A DNA stretch of 64,000 nucleotides from positions 1,054,001 through 1,118,000 of the forward strand of contig NZ_BAABWX010000001.1 in the NCBI RefSeq assembly GCF_040364665.1. Reading direction: 5' to 3'. The notes beneath the pieces are model-generated. The model was not told the DNA's origin and made no database searches. It saw only the letters and a program-made list of their open reading frames with translations. How positions within the stretch are numbered: the stretch's first letter is position 1; every line of letters begins with the position of its first letter. Source of the stretch: Cognatishimia sp. WU-CL00825. Its GTDB lineage: Bacteria > Pseudomonadota > Alphaproteobacteria > Rhodobacterales > Rhodobacteraceae. The translations under genes and the position numbers were made by a program. Shown here piece by piece: positions 38,123-47,176 of this stretch.

Positions 38123-38153
38123 AAAAGGCGGCCACTGCGAGCCGCCTTTTTTT
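38123..38153 (+). terminator. Rho-independent terminator of tkt
   Basis: AAAAGGCGGC at 38123-38132 pairs with GCCGCCTTTT at 38141-38150 around an eight-base loop, with seven T in all (38147-38153). The A-run on the other side means it may also serve coaD on the reverse strand. Confidence 0.92.
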
Positions 38154-38220
38154 AATTTGGTCATTTTCAAGGTCGCAGACCGATTGGTCTGGCAGGCCAG
38201 ACCCAAAACTCACAAAGGGA

Positions 38221-38712
38221 TTACCCCAGTCGGGCGTTTAACGCAGCTTTGACATCTGGTGTGACAAATTTCGTAATGTCCCCCCCCAAGCGCGCGATTT
38301 CTTTGACCAGTTTGCTGGCAATAGCCTGATGCTGCAGATCTGCCATCAAAAACACAGTTTCAATGCTTGAATCTAAGGCGCGGTTCATCCCAACCATCTG
38401 ATATTCATATTCAAAATCCGTCACCGCACGCAAACCACGTACAATAATGGAAGCGCCAACATCCTTGGCGCAATCAATCAAGAGGTTTTCAAAAGGATGG
38501 GCGACAATTTCCGTGCCAGTCTCTTTTGACAGTTTTTCACATTCGGCTTCGATCATCGCGACTCGTTCTTCCAGTGAAAAAAGCGGTCCCTTGTCGCGAT
38601 TAATGGCAACGCCAATCACCAGCCGATCCACCAGCACGGATGCACGACGTATAATGTCGACATGGCCAAGTGTGATTGGATCAAAGGTTCCAGGATAAAG
38701 GCCTGTGCGCAT
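38221..38712 (-). CDS. coaD: Phosphopantetheine adenylyltransferase
   Basis: CoaD makes dephospho-CoA from phosphopantetheine and ATP. The 163-residue protein shows LYPGTFDPITLGHVDIIRRA (the GxxxP and HxGH region), the substrate-binding SIIVRGLRAVTDFEYEYQM and a variant of the ISSTxVRE motif, IASKLVKEIARLGG. ATG 38710-38712 with GGAGAAG upstream gives the family start. Confidence 0.96.
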   Translation of the reverse strand: MRTGLYPGTFDPITLGHVDIIRRASVLVDRLVIGVAINRDKGPLFSLEERVAMIEAECEKLSKETGTEIVAHPFENLLIDCAKDVGASIIVRGLRAVTDFEYEYQMVGMNRALDSSIETVFLMADLQHQAIASKLVKEIARLGGDITKFVTPDVKAALNARLG

Positions 38713-38814
38713 CTGTCTTCTCCGAATTTTCTGTGGGCACACGCAACATTATTGCGCAGCAAATTGCAAGGTACCAACTGTCACACGCCGTAATACTACG
38801 GGTCACAAACCAAC

Positions 38815-38842
38815 AAAAAGGCTGCGCCCTATCTGCGCAGCC
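38815..38842 (-). terminator. Terminator of the CBS-pair gene
   Basis: GGCTGCGC at 38820-38827 pairs with GCGCAGCC at 38835-38842 across seven bases; on the reverse strand five T follow (38819-38815). It lies 26 bases after the stop of the CBS gene. Confidence 0.85.
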
Positions 38843-38867
38843 CATCGTTCTGTTCTGAACCTTTGCT

Positions 38868-39302
38868 TTAGTGCCCCATAATCATGCCTTCGAGGGCATC
38901 CTTTTCCATCGCCAACTCTGTCAACCGAGCCTTGACAACGTCGCCAAGGGTAATCAGGCCAACCATATCATCACCTTCCATAACAGGCATGTGTCGGAAC
39001 CGACCTTCGGTCATTTTTTCAAGGATTTCATTGGCGTCATCTGCAAGTGCACAGGTCACCAGTTTCTTGGTCATAAGTTCATCGACAACATCACTCATAC
39101 ACGCTGCGCCGCGTGTGGCGAGTTCACGCACAATATCACGCTCTGACAAAATCCCGGCCGCTGCGCGACCATCGCTAGAGACCACAACCGACCCGATCCT
39201 GTTTTCGGCCAAAACCTTAGCCGCATCTTTGACCAACGAGCCCGGTTCTACAGTCAAAACTTTTGCATCGCCTTTTGCCTTCAGAATCTGTTGCACCAGC
39301 AT
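38868..39302 (-). CDS. CBS-pair domain protein
   Basis: A 144-residue protein made only of two CBS motifs (about residues 12-65, with IGSVVVSSDGRAAAGILSE, and 75-130, with FRHMPVMEGDDMVGLITLGD). Such stand-alone CBS pairs bind adenine nucleotides and sense energy or redox state by acting on partner enzymes. The partner is unknown and the neighbours do not identify it. It is followed by its own terminator, so it is a one-gene unit. Confidence 0.88.
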   Translation of the reverse strand: MLVQQILKAKGDAKVLTVEPGSLVKDAAKVLAENRIGSVVVSSDGRAAAGILSERDIVRELATRGAACMSDVVDELMTKKLVTCALADDANEILEKMTEGRFRHMPVMEGDDMVGLITLGDVVKARLTELAMEKDALEGMIMGH

Positions 39303-39364
39303 TAAGGGTCCACCTCTGTTAAATAATTTCGTTTAGACCAGCGTCGTCGCAAGAATCGCAAAAG

Positions 39365-40255
39365 TCAAGTCAGCGCCTCTAGCCGCGACACTTCGTTACG
39401 CAGGCCTTCAAGCAGAGCTTTGGCAAATCTGTTCAGCCGTTCAAGACGTTTGTCATCTTCGTGACGCACAAGATAAAACCCGCGTGATAATTGTATATGA
39501 TCCAATAAAATGCGCGTCACACCTGGCGTTAACGGCAGCGCAAAATCATGCACAATGCCCAAACCACCGCCCTGGCGCACACAATTCAATTGAACCGAAA
39601 CAGAATTTGACGCCAGATCTGCTATTTCGACACCCAATGCCTTGAGATAATCCAGCTCTTTGTCAAAGATCATGTCAGATATATACCCAACCATCCGATG
39701 ACCTCGCAGATCTTCTGGCGTCTTGATCTCTGGGTATTTCTCCAAATAGCTTTCTGCACCCGCCAGGCTTAATTTGTAGTCCGCGATTTTTTGCACGATA
39801 AGCCGGCCGGTTTTTGGTGGGCTTACGGCCACAACGAAATCTGCTTCGCGTTTGGACAAACTAAAGACGCGTGGCAAAGCCACAATTTGGATTTCTAATT
39901 CTGGGTTTTCTTCGGCAATACGCGCACAGACTTGCGGCAATAAGAAATTTGCGGCCCCGTCTGGCGCGCCAATTCTAATCTGACCTGACATGCCCCTTGT
40001 TGTGCCACTCAGTTCCTCTGAGGCCATCTGCATGGACTGTTCAACGCGTTCAGCGTGCACAAGCAACCTTTGCCCCATATCCGTCAGCGCGTAGCCCTGA
40101 GGCGATTTCAGAAACAATAGCCCACCGCCGCTTTCTTCGAGCCGCGCGATGCGCCGCCCCACTGTCGCCGGATCCATTTTCAATCGCTTACCGGCCTGCG
40201 ACAGGCTTTCATCACGCGCCACCGCCAAAAACACTTTTAGATCATCCCAGTGCAC
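39365..40255 (-). CDS. LysR-family transcriptional regulator, likely for mmsA
   Basis: A 296-residue regulator with the helix-turn-helix at residues 1-60 (VFLAVARDESLSQAGKRLKM, DPATVGRRIARLEES) and a C-terminal effector domain. The start is a GTG at 40253-40255 with GAGG upstream. It is transcribed away from mmsA with 108 bases between, and a palindrome lies in that gap. Control of valine catabolism is the simplest reading, though not shown. Confidence 0.87.
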   Translation of the reverse strand: MHWDDLKVFLAVARDESLSQAGKRLKMDPATVGRRIARLEESGGGLLFLKSPQGYALTDMGQRLLVHAERVEQSMQMASEELSGTTRGMSGQIRIGAPDGAANFLLPQVCARIAEENPELEIQIVALPRVFSLSKREADFVVAVSPPKTGRLIVQKIADYKLSLAGAESYLEKYPEIKTPEDLRGHRMVGYISDMIFDKELDYLKALGVEIADLASNSVSVQLNCVRQGGGLGIVHDFALPLTPGVTRILLDHIQLSRGFYLVRHEDDKRLERLNRFAKALLEGLRNEVSRLEALT

Positions 40256-40272
40256 TGATGCCTCATTTCATT

Positions 40273-40286
40273 TTGCAAAAATGCAA
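40273..40286. promoter_or_regulatory. Palindrome in the LysR/mmsA gap, candidate operator
   Basis: TTGCA-AAAA-TGCAA is a perfect inverted repeat with the T-N11-A core of LysR sites (T 40274, A 40286). It lies 18 bases upstream of the regulator start and 78 bases upstream of mmsA. Confidence 0.5.
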
Positions 40287-40363
40287 TATCAATTTGGTAA
40301 ATTCTATCTTTTACACACCAATTTGCAAGACTACTCTTATCGCAACCGCAAAGGAGCACCCAA

Positions 40364-41863
40364 ATGCAAGAGCTGACCCACTATATCAACGGCGCACATG
40401 TCAAAGGCACGTCGGGCAGATTTGCCGATGTTTTCAATCCAGCCACTGGCGAAATTGACGCAAAAGTGCCGCTGGCGAACAAAGAAGAAATGGACGCCGC
40501 CATCGAAATTGCAGCCGAAGCGCAAGTCGCTTGGGCCAAGGTCAACCCACAGCGCCGCGCGCGCGTTATGATGGCCTTTGTTGGTTTGCTTAATCGTGAC
40601 ATGGAAAAGCTTGCAGAAGCGCTGTCACGCGAACACGGTAAAACCATACCTGACGCAAAAGGCGACGTTCAGCGCGGGCTAGAAGTTGTAGAATATTGCA
40701 TCGGTGCTCCGGAATTGCTGAAAGGCGACTTCACCGACAGCGCGGGTCCCGGCATTGATATGTATTCCATGCGCCAAGCCCTTGGGGTTACCGCTGGCAT
40801 TACACCGTTTAACTTTCCCGCGATGATTCCAATGTGGATGTTCGCCCCTGCGATTGTTTGCGGCAACGCCTTTATCCTTAAGCCATCCGAACGTGACCCA
40901 TCCGTGCCATTGATGCTGGCCGAACTGATGGAAGAAGCTGGTCTGCCAAAGGGTATTTTGCAAGTCGTGAACGGTGACAAAGAAGCCGTTGATGCGATCT
41001 TGTTCAATGACACTGTGCAATCGGTTGGCTTTGTTGGCTCGACACCAATCGCTGAATATATCTATGGCACAGGCTGTGCACAGGGCAAACGTGTCCAGTG
41101 TTTTGGCGGTGCAAAGAACCACATGATCATTATGCCAGATGCCGATCTGGACCAAGCCGCGGATGCGTTGATTGGCGCAGGCTATGGCGCAGCAGGCGAA
41201 CGCTGCATGGCGATCTCTGTAGCCGTACCAGTGGGCGAAGAAACCGCAGACCGTTTGATCGAAAAGTTGGTGCCACGCATCGAAAAACTGAAAGTCGGGC
41301 CGTATACCGCTGGCAACGATGTGGATTATGGCCCGGTTGTTACCGCAGCTGCCAAAGCCAATATTCTGAACCTCGTTCAGTCCGGTGTTGATCAGGGTGC
41401 AGAACTGGTTGTGGATGGTCGCGATTTCTCACTGCAAGGATACGAAGAGGGTTTCTTTGTTGGGCCGCATCTGTTTGACCGCGTCACCCCAGATATGGAT
41501 ATCTATACAAAAGAAATCTTTGGTCCGGTGCTGTCAACTGTGCGCGCGTCTACTTATGAAGAAGCGATTAATCTGGCGATTGACCACGAATATGGCAATG
41601 GAACGGCCATCTATACGCGCGATGGCGACACCGCCCGTGACTTTGCCAATCGCATCAATATAGGCATGGTTGGCATCAACGTGCCAATCCCTGTTCCGTT
41701 GGCCTATCACACCTTTGGCGGTTGGAAAAAATCTGTCTTTGGCGATCTGAACCAACATGGTCCTGATGCTTTCAAATTCTACACACGCACCAAGACAATC
41801 ACTTCCCGTTGGCCTTCTGGCATCAAAGAAGGTGGCGAGTTCAACTTTAAGCCAATGGACTAA
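40364..41863 (+). CDS. mmsA: CoA-acylating methylmalonate-semialdehyde dehydrogenase
   Basis: MmsA converts methylmalonate semialdehyde to propionyl-CoA at the end of valine breakdown and also handles malonate semialdehyde. The 499-residue aldehyde dehydrogenase shows GITPFNFPAMIPMWMFAPAI, NAFILKPSERDPS, VGFVGSTPIAEYIY and the catalytic Cys in GAAGERCMAIS near residue 281. The GERCMA context is typical of this CoA-dependent subgroup. AAGGAG precedes ATG 40364. A hairpin follows its stop, so the remaining valine genes 2 kb downstream may be a separate unit. Confidence 0.95.
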   Translation: MQELTHYINGAHVKGTSGRFADVFNPATGEIDAKVPLANKEEMDAAIEIAAEAQVAWAKVNPQRRARVMMAFVGLLNRDMEKLAEALSREHGKTIPDAKGDVQRGLEVVEYCIGAPELLKGDFTDSAGPGIDMYSMRQALGVTAGITPFNFPAMIPMWMFAPAIVCGNAFILKPSERDPSVPLMLAELMEEAGLPKGILQVVNGDKEAVDAILFNDTVQSVGFVGSTPIAEYIYGTGCAQGKRVQCFGGAKNHMIIMPDADLDQAADALIGAGYGAAGERCMAISVAVPVGEETADRLIEKLVPRIEKLKVGPYTAGNDVDYGPVVTAAAKANILNLVQSGVDQGAELVVDGRDFSLQGYEEGFFVGPHLFDRVTPDMDIYTKEIFGPVLSTVRASTYEEAINLAIDHEYGNGTAIYTRDGDTARDFANRINIGMVGINVPIPVPLAYHTFGGWKKSVFGDLNQHGPDAFKFYTRTKTITSRWPSGIKEGGEFNFKPMD

Positions 41864-41880
41864 AGCCCCCTAAATTTTGT

Positions 41881-41910
41881 GAAATGCCCGTACTTTGTAA
41901 CGGGCATTTC
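41881..41910 (+). terminator. Perfect hairpin after mmsA
   Basis: GAAATGCCCG at 41881-41890 pairs with CGGGCATTTC at 41901-41910 across ten bases, 18 bases after the stop. The T-run is poor, but the stem and position suit a terminator. A second hairpin, ATTGAGA/TCTCAAT at 41933-41953, lies just beyond. Confidence 0.6.
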
Positions 41911-42036
41911 AATCTTTAATTGCGAAAAGATTATTGAGAAAAGATGTCTCAATTAGCAACCTCATCTTAAGGGTTTGATTTTTAAGTTTTTTTGCCATAG
42001 GCTTATACACGCCTAACGGGAATTTAAAAAAGACTT

Positions 42037-42459
42037 ATGCCTTCCTTGATATATCCGCTGACGCAAGAAAACATTTTGTTTGCGCGCTGCTTTGGCCACA
42101 TTGCCCCGGCTGATGTGATCAATTGGAATGTCGAAAAACAAATCAGTGCCAAAGGCGATTCAACCTTAACCGCGCTTGTTGATCTATCAGAAGTCACCAG
42201 CACAGATATGACATTTGATCACATGAACGTCGTTTATGGTAAATTAGCCCGTTATTATGAAGCGCGCGGACTTATCTTGCATTTAGTATTTTATGCTCCA
42301 AAAGATCTGGCGTTTGGCATGACGCGCATATTGCAATCGCTTTCGGGAATGACTGACTTTGTAAACGTCGATATTTTTCGGAATCCGAAAAACCTGCCCA
42401 GTTATTTTCCCGAACTCAACTTGGATCTGGATGAATTGCGCAACCTGTCGGTTGCTTAA
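42037..42459 (+). CDS. Unknown protein between mmsA and the carboxylate-amine ligase
   Basis: A 140-residue soluble protein with no membrane segment and no motif that I recognise. It has alternating strand and helix patterns (TALVDLSEVTSTDMTF, LILHLVFYAPKDLAFGMTRI) that would suit a small alpha/beta domain such as STAS or SpoIIAA-like folds, but this is a guess from secondary structure. The ribosome site is weak. The upstream 125 bases are AT-rich with a TTGATT at 41975-41980 that might be a -35. Confidence 0.65.
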   Translation: MPSLIYPLTQENILFARCFGHIAPADVINWNVEKQISAKGDSTLTALVDLSEVTSTDMTFDHMNVVYGKLARYYEARGLILHLVFYAPKDLAFGMTRILQSLSGMTDFVNVDIFRNPKNLPSYFPELNLDLDELRNLSVA

Positions 42460-42562
42460 TGCCAAAGTGACAGGGACCGATGCGGACCTATCGACTTGCA
42501 CCGCCTGACATTTGCTGCCTTACTTTACATCAAAGTGCACTTAAGCTTTCTGTGGAGGACAA

Positions 42563-43696
42563 ATGTCGATCAAAGAACCGGATTTCACCATTGGTGTCGA
42601 AGAAGAGTATCTGCTGGTCGACAAAGACAGTCTAGACCTCGCCCCTGCCCCCGAAGGCTTGATGGAGGCTTGTCAGTCAGAACTTGACGGTCAAGTCAGC
42701 CCCGAGTTTCTAAATTGCCAAATCGAAATCGGCACACGCGTTTGCAAAAATATTGGCGAGGCGCGAGAAGACCTGCGCCGCCTGCGCAGCACTGTGGCAC
42801 GGGTTGCAGCTGGCTATAATCTGGCCCCTATTGCCGCCTCTTGTCATCCATTTAGCGACTGGCGAGACCAGCATCACACGGACAAGGATCGTTATAATAA
42901 TCTGCGGGATAATTTAGGGGGCGTTGCCCGGCGCATGTTGATTTGTGGCATGCATGTACATGTTGGCATCGAAAACCGCGACATGCGGATCGATCTGATG
43001 AACCAGTTGCGCTATTTCCTGCCACACTTGTTGGCTTTGTCCGGCTCGTCACCGTTTTGGCAGGGCGATGATACTGGGCTTTCAAGCTATCGTCTGACGG
43101 TTTTTGACAATTTACCGCGCACGGGTTTGCCGCCAATCATGGACAGCTGGGGGCAATGGGAACGCTCGGTTCAGGCACTAAAAATGCTGGGCGTCATCGA
43201 AGATTCCTCCAAGATTTGGTGGGATCTGCGCCCCTCAAGCAAATACCCAACATTGGAAAGCCGGATCTGTGATGTAGCACCACGGCTAGAGACAACTTTG
43301 ACCCTTGCCGCTTTGACCCAAGCCCTGACACGCATGCTGTGGCGCTTGCAAACAAAGAACCAGCGCTGGCGGATTTATGACAGCTTTCTGGTCAAAGAAA
43401 ATCGATGGCGCGCCCAGCGGTATGGCATCACTGAGGGCCTGATCGATTTTGGCAAACGTGAGATTATTCCATTTGCGGATTTGGTCGAAGAAATGATTGA
43501 CTTAACGCAACAAGATAGTGAATTTCTTGATTGCACTGCCGAAATTGAGAATGCCCGCTCGTTGGTGAAAAACGGTAATAGCGCCGAGCATCAGCGCAAG
43601 GTTTTTCAAGACTCGATCGCAAAAGGTAACGATCAGCCTGCAGCCATGCGCGATGTCGTGCGCTTCTTAACTGAAGAATTCCACGCAGATCTCTGA
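42563..43696 (+). CDS. Carboxylate-amine ligase, YbdK (GCS2) family
   Basis: A 377-residue member of the glutamate-cysteine ligase 2 family, with the N-terminal metal and ATP motif [43 protein letters not shown] and [20 protein letters not shown]. coli YbdK has weak glutamate-cysteine ligase activity and the physiological substrate of most members is unknown. GTGGAGGAC precedes ATG 42563. It stands between mmsA and the rest of the valine pathway genes, and ends in a 9-bp hairpin. Confidence 0.9.
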   Translation: MSIKEPDFTIGVEEEYLLVDKDSLDLAPAPEGLMEACQSELDGQVSPEFLNCQIEIGTRVCKNIGEAREDLRRLRSTVARVAAGYNLAPIAASCHPFSDWRDQHHTDKDRYNNLRDNLGGVARRMLICGMHVHVGIENRDMRIDLMNQLRYFLPHLLALSGSSPFWQGDDTGLSSYRLTVFDNLPRTGLPPIMDSWGQWERSVQALKMLGVIEDSSKIWWDLRPSSKYPTLESRICDVAPRLETTLTLAALTQALTRMLWRLQTKNQRWRIYDSFLVKENRWRAQRYGITEGLIDFGKREIIPFADLVEEMIDLTQQDSEFLDCTAEIENARSLVKNGNSAEHQRKVFQDSIAKGNDQPAAMRDVVRFLTEEFHADL

Positions 43697-43732
43697 TCCG
43701 CCCAAGCGTCAATGATCCAAAATACAAAAGAA

Positions 43733-43755
43733 CGCCACGTCGTTTTGACGTGGCG
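43733..43755 (+). terminator. Hairpin after the carboxylate-amine ligase gene
   Basis: CGCCACGTC at 43733-43741 pairs perfectly with GACGTGGCG at 43747-43755 around five T or G bases. No T-run follows, so it is a probable but not certain terminator. Confidence 0.5.
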
Positions 43756-43844
43756 CGCAATTATTATCTGATTTCTGTCCTGACACATTCTCGAAAGACT
43801 TTTATAATTAAACAACCGTTCAATTGTTGACTTAGGAGACCCCC

Positions 43845-44984
43845 ATGGACTTCGCTATGACCGAAGAACAGACTTTGATTTTCGATATGGCCAAAAGCTT
43901 CGGCGAGGAACATATCGCGCCTTTTGCGCAACAATGGGAATCCGAAGGAACAATCCCCAAAGCTCTTTGGCCCAAACTGGCTGAACTGGGTTTTGGCGGA
44001 CTTTATGTGTCCGAAGAATACGGCGGCTCTGGCCTGTCGCGCACCGATGCAGCTTTGGTGTTTGAGGCCCTGGCCATGTCGTGTCCAGCCGTGGGGTCTT
44101 TTCTGTCGATCCACAACATGTGTGGTGGCATGATCGACAAATTTGGCTCGGACGCACTCAAGCAAAAATACCTGCCAACGCTTTGTTCCATGGAGAAAAT
44201 TTTTTCTTACTGCCTAACTGAACCTGGTTCTGGGTCTGATGCCGCTGCGCTCAAGACCCGCGCCGAAAAAACCAACGAAGGCTATGTGCTGAATGGCACC
44301 AAAGCCTTTATCTCTGGCGGATCCTACTCTGATGCATACATCGTCATGTGTCGCACGGGCGAGGAAGGTCCCAAAGGCATCTCGACGGTAGTGATCGAAG
44401 ACGGCACCCCCGGGCTTTCCTTTGGAGCGCTTGAACAAAAAATGGGTTGGAAAGCGCAACCAACAACCCAGGTTCAAATGGACGATTGCAATGTCCCGCT
44501 GGAAAACCTTGTTGGCGATGAAGGCCGCGGTTTTTCTTATGCGATGGCCGGGCTGGATGGCGGCCGCCTAAACATTTCGGCGGGTGCCCTAGGGGGCGCA
44601 CAAAAAGCGCTGGATCAAACTATCCAGTATATGTCCGAGCGCAAAGCCTTTGGCCGCCCTATCAACCAATTCCAGGCCCTGCAGTTCCGGCTTGCTGAGT
44701 ATGAAACCAAGCTGCAAGCTTCTCGGATCTTCTTGCGCCAAGCGGCCTGGAAATTAGACAACAAGGATCACGAAGCCTCGAAATTTTGCGCCATGGCAAA
44801 ACTCATGGTCACCGACGTCGCCTTTGAAGTCGCCAATGGCTGTCTGCAACTACACGGTGGCTATGGCTATCTCGCAGATTACGGCATTGAAAAGATCGTG
44901 CGAGACCTGCGCGTGCACCAAATTCTCGAGGGCACCAACGAAGTCATGCGTCTGATTATTGCCCGCCAATTGATCGCCTCCTAA
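43845..44984 (+). CDS. Acyl-CoA dehydrogenase, probably isobutyryl-CoA dehydrogenase
   Basis: A 379-residue FAD enzyme. It shows YCLTEPGSGSDAAALKT, the substrate and FAD region GGRLNISAGALGGAQKALD, LQLHGGYGYLADYGIEKIVRD and the catalytic Glu in HQILEGTNEVMRLII. Acyl-CoA dehydrogenases of this context oxidise isobutyryl-CoA to methacrylyl-CoA. The assignment to valine rests on the next two genes. Upstream, CAAC (43813-43816) and GTTG (43826-43829) form part of an imperfect palindrome that could bind a regulator. CTTAGGAGAC supplies the ribosome site. Confidence 0.92.
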   Translation: MDFAMTEEQTLIFDMAKSFGEEHIAPFAQQWESEGTIPKALWPKLAELGFGGLYVSEEYGGSGLSRTDAALVFEALAMSCPAVGSFLSIHNMCGGMIDKFGSDALKQKYLPTLCSMEKIFSYCLTEPGSGSDAAALKTRAEKTNEGYVLNGTKAFISGGSYSDAYIVMCRTGEEGPKGISTVVIEDGTPGLSFGALEQKMGWKAQPTTQVQMDDCNVPLENLVGDEGRGFSYAMAGLDGGRLNISAGALGGAQKALDQTIQYMSERKAFGRPINQFQALQFRLAEYETKLQASRIFLRQAAWKLDNKDHEASKFCAMAKLMVTDVAFEVANGCLQLHGGYGYLADYGIEKIVRDLRVHQILEGTNEVMRLIIARQLIAS

Positions 44985-45004
44985 GCCCAAGCCGGAAAGC
45001 CTCT

Positions 45005-46051
45005 ATGACTGACCTAAACATTCGCAAATCTGGTAAGACGGGGCGCATTACATTTACGCGCCCCAAAGCTCTGAATGCGCTCAGCTATCAAATGAGCCTT
45101 GATATCGAAGCCGCGCTGGATGATTGGGCGCTGGATGATGATGTCACCATGCTGGTGATTGACGCTGCAGGCGAAAAGGCCTTTTGCGCGGGTGGTGATA
45201 TCGCAGACATCTATGCCGCCGGCACCAAAGGCGACTATGCGTTTGGCCAAAAATTCTGGGCGGATGAATACCGCATGAACGCCAAAATGTTCGCCTTTCC
45301 CAAACCAGTTGCCACCTTTATGCAGGGTTTCACCATGGGTGGCGGTGTGGGTGTTGGCTGTCATGGCAGCCATCGTGTGGTTGGCGACAGCAGCCAAATC
45401 GCCATGCCCGAGGTTGGCATTGGCTTGGTCCCGGATGTTGGTGGTTCTTATATTCTGGCCAAAGCCCCGGACCGTTTTGGAGAATACCTCGGCCTAACAG
45501 CCGCGCGCATGGGGGCCGCTGATGCCATTTTGGCGGGCTTTGCAGATTATTACATCCCAGAGGCCCTTTGGCCGGAATTGATCATGCAGCTTGAACACAC
45601 CGGCAACTACAAGCTGATAGACGCAGCGGCCACCCCGGCCCCCGAAGGCCAACTTGAGGCTATACGCAGCGATATAAACATGCATTTTGCAGGTGAAACG
45701 CTTGCAGACATTCTGCGCTCTTTGTCGAATGATCCGAGCGAATTTACCCAAAAAACTCTAAAAGTTCTAAACCGTAACTCGCCACTGTCCATGGCCTGCG
45801 CGCTTGAACTGATCCACCGCAATCGAGGGGCAACAGAACTGCGCACAGCGCTGCAACAAGAATACCGTTTCACCTATCGCGCCTTGGAAAAAAGCGACCT
45901 GATCGAAGGCATCCGCGCCGCCATCATCGACAAGGATCGCAACCCACAATGGCAACATAGCCTAGAGGCATTGCCAACGTTTGAAGTGACACAAATGCTT
46001 TTGCCTCTGGGCAAAGCCGCACTGACATTTGAAAAGGAAGAGCACGCATGA
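45005..46051 (+). CDS. 3-hydroxyisobutyryl-CoA hydrolase
   Basis: A 348-residue crotonase-fold enzyme, longer than a normal hydratase, as expected for HibCH. It shows AFCAGGDIADIYAAG, FTMGGGVGVGCHGSHRV and AMPEVGIGLVPDVGGSYILA with the catalytic acidic residues. It removes CoA from 3-hydroxyisobutyryl-CoA in valine breakdown. The dehydrogenase gene lies 20 bases upstream and the stop overlaps the mmsB start (ATGA). Confidence 0.94.
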   Translation: MTDLNIRKSGKTGRITFTRPKALNALSYQMSLDIEAALDDWALDDDVTMLVIDAAGEKAFCAGGDIADIYAAGTKGDYAFGQKFWADEYRMNAKMFAFPKPVATFMQGFTMGGGVGVGCHGSHRVVGDSSQIAMPEVGIGLVPDVGGSYILAKAPDRFGEYLGLTAARMGAADAILAGFADYYIPEALWPELIMQLEHTGNYKLIDAAATPAPEGQLEAIRSDINMHFAGETLADILRSLSNDPSEFTQKTLKVLNRNSPLSMACALELIHRNRGATELRTALQQEYRFTYRALEKSDLIEGIRAAIIDKDRNPQWQHSLEALPTFEVTQMLLPLGKAALTFEKEEHA

Positions 46052-46920
46052 AAATCGGCTTTATCGGACTAGGCAACATGGGTGGCCCAATGGCGGCCAA
46101 CCTTGCCAAAGCAGGCCATGACGTTACCGGGTTTGATATGGCCAAAGTAACAATTGAGGGCGTCGCTATGGCGGCCTCTGCGGTGTCAGCCGCATCTTCG
46201 GCTGATGTGGTCATCACCATGCTGCCCAACGGCAAAATCCTGCGCGCAGTCGCAAATGATATCTTGGCCGCGATGCCCAAGGGTGCCACACATATAGATT
46301 GCTCGACAGTCGACGTTGACAGCGCGCGTGCCGTGGCTGAGCAGGCCGCGAACTCTGGCCTTTTGGCAGTTGATGCACCAGTATCCGGCGGCGTTGGCGG
46401 CGCAGCTGGAGGCACCCTGACCTTTATGGCAGGTGGCAGCGCAGATGCTTTTGCCACAGCGGCACCGTTATTTGACATTATGGGCCAAAAAGCTGTGCAT
46501 TGTGGTGCCTCTGGTGCAGGGCAAGCTGCCAAAATCTGCAACAATATGATCCTGGGCGTCACTATGGTAGCAACTTGTGAAGCTTTTGCTTTGGCGGACA
46601 AACTTGGGCTAGACCGGCAGAAGATGTTTGATGTTGTCAGCACCTCGTCAGGTTATAGCTGGACGATGAACGCCTATTGCCCTGCCCCGGGTGTGGGCCC
46701 GCAAAGCCCCGCTGACAACGGATATCAACCGGGGTTCGCTGCTGAACTGATGTTAAAGGACCTGCGCTTGTCCCAACAGGCCGCAGAGTCGGTGGATGCA
46801 GATACGCCGATGGGCGAGCTTGCCCGCGCGCTATATGCGCAATTTGTTGAAAACGAAGACGGCGCAGGCATGGATTTTTCAGCCATGCTACCACGTTTTG
46901 AAAAACGCGGGCGGAATTGA
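46048..46920 (+). CDS. mmsB: 3-hydroxyisobutyrate dehydrogenase
   Basis: MmsB oxidises 3-hydroxyisobutyrate to methylmalonate semialdehyde with NAD. The 290-residue protein has the Rossmann loop IGFIGLGNMGGPMAANLAKA, the substrate motif VDAPVSGGVGGAAGGTL and the catalytic Lys in GAGQAAKICNNMILG. Its product is the substrate of MmsA, encoded 4 kb upstream. A separate enoyl-CoA hydratase for the methacrylyl-CoA step is not in this cluster. Confidence 0.96.
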   Translation: MKIGFIGLGNMGGPMAANLAKAGHDVTGFDMAKVTIEGVAMAASAVSAASSADVVITMLPNGKILRAVANDILAAMPKGATHIDCSTVDVDSARAVAEQAANSGLLAVDAPVSGGVGGAAGGTLTFMAGGSADAFATAAPLFDIMGQKAVHCGASGAGQAAKICNNMILGVTMVATCEAFALADKLGLDRQKMFDVVSTSSGYSWTMNAYCPAPGVGPQSPADNGYQPGFAAELMLKDLRLSQQAAESVDADTPMGELARALYAQFVENEDGAGMDFSAMLPRFEKRGRN

Positions 46921-46987
46921 CCTATATCATATTCGAAAAGCAGAATGTGACATAAAGTACATCTGATACAAATTTTGGAGAACTCAG

Positions 46988-47176
46988 ATGTTTGCGAGAA
47001 ATATCGGAAGTACGGATAAAACCCTACGCATTGTGGTGGGACTTTTGCTAATCGTCGCCGCGCTTTATGGCTATGGGGCGTGGATGTGGATTGGTGTGGT
47101 GCCTTTGGCCACGGGCTTGCTTAACACCTGCCCAGCCTATTCAATCTTGGGTATCAAAACCTGCCAAACCAAATGA
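46988..47176 (+). CDS. DUF2892 small inner-membrane protein
   Basis: A 62-residue protein with two membrane segments (RIVVGLLLIVAALYGYG, then WIGVVPLATGLLNTCPAYSI) and an N-terminus NIGSTDKTLRIVVG that is typical of DUF2892 proteins. The Cys in NTCPAY is conserved in the family. These proteins resemble the membrane part of YgaP; the role is unknown. It ends next to the stop of the convergent XRE regulator. Confidence 0.85.
   Translation: MFARNIGSTDKTLRIVVGLLLIVAALYGYGAWMWIGVVPLATGLLNTCPAYSILGIKTCQTK

Noticed and set aside
37245..38213. 322-codon reverse frame inside transketolase
   Set aside because: Antisense to tkt, rich in His, Cys and Trp as expected for a shadow, and it crosses the tkt terminator.
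38848..38856. GTTCTGTTC as a second-type SOS box near the CBS gene
   Set aside because: The two GTTC are one base apart instead of seven, and the position is downstream of the gene's stop.
45924..46643. 239-codon reverse frame over the HibCH/mmsB junction
   Set aside because: Antisense to two well-defined, coupled genes; low-complexity Ala/Pro/Ser composition.
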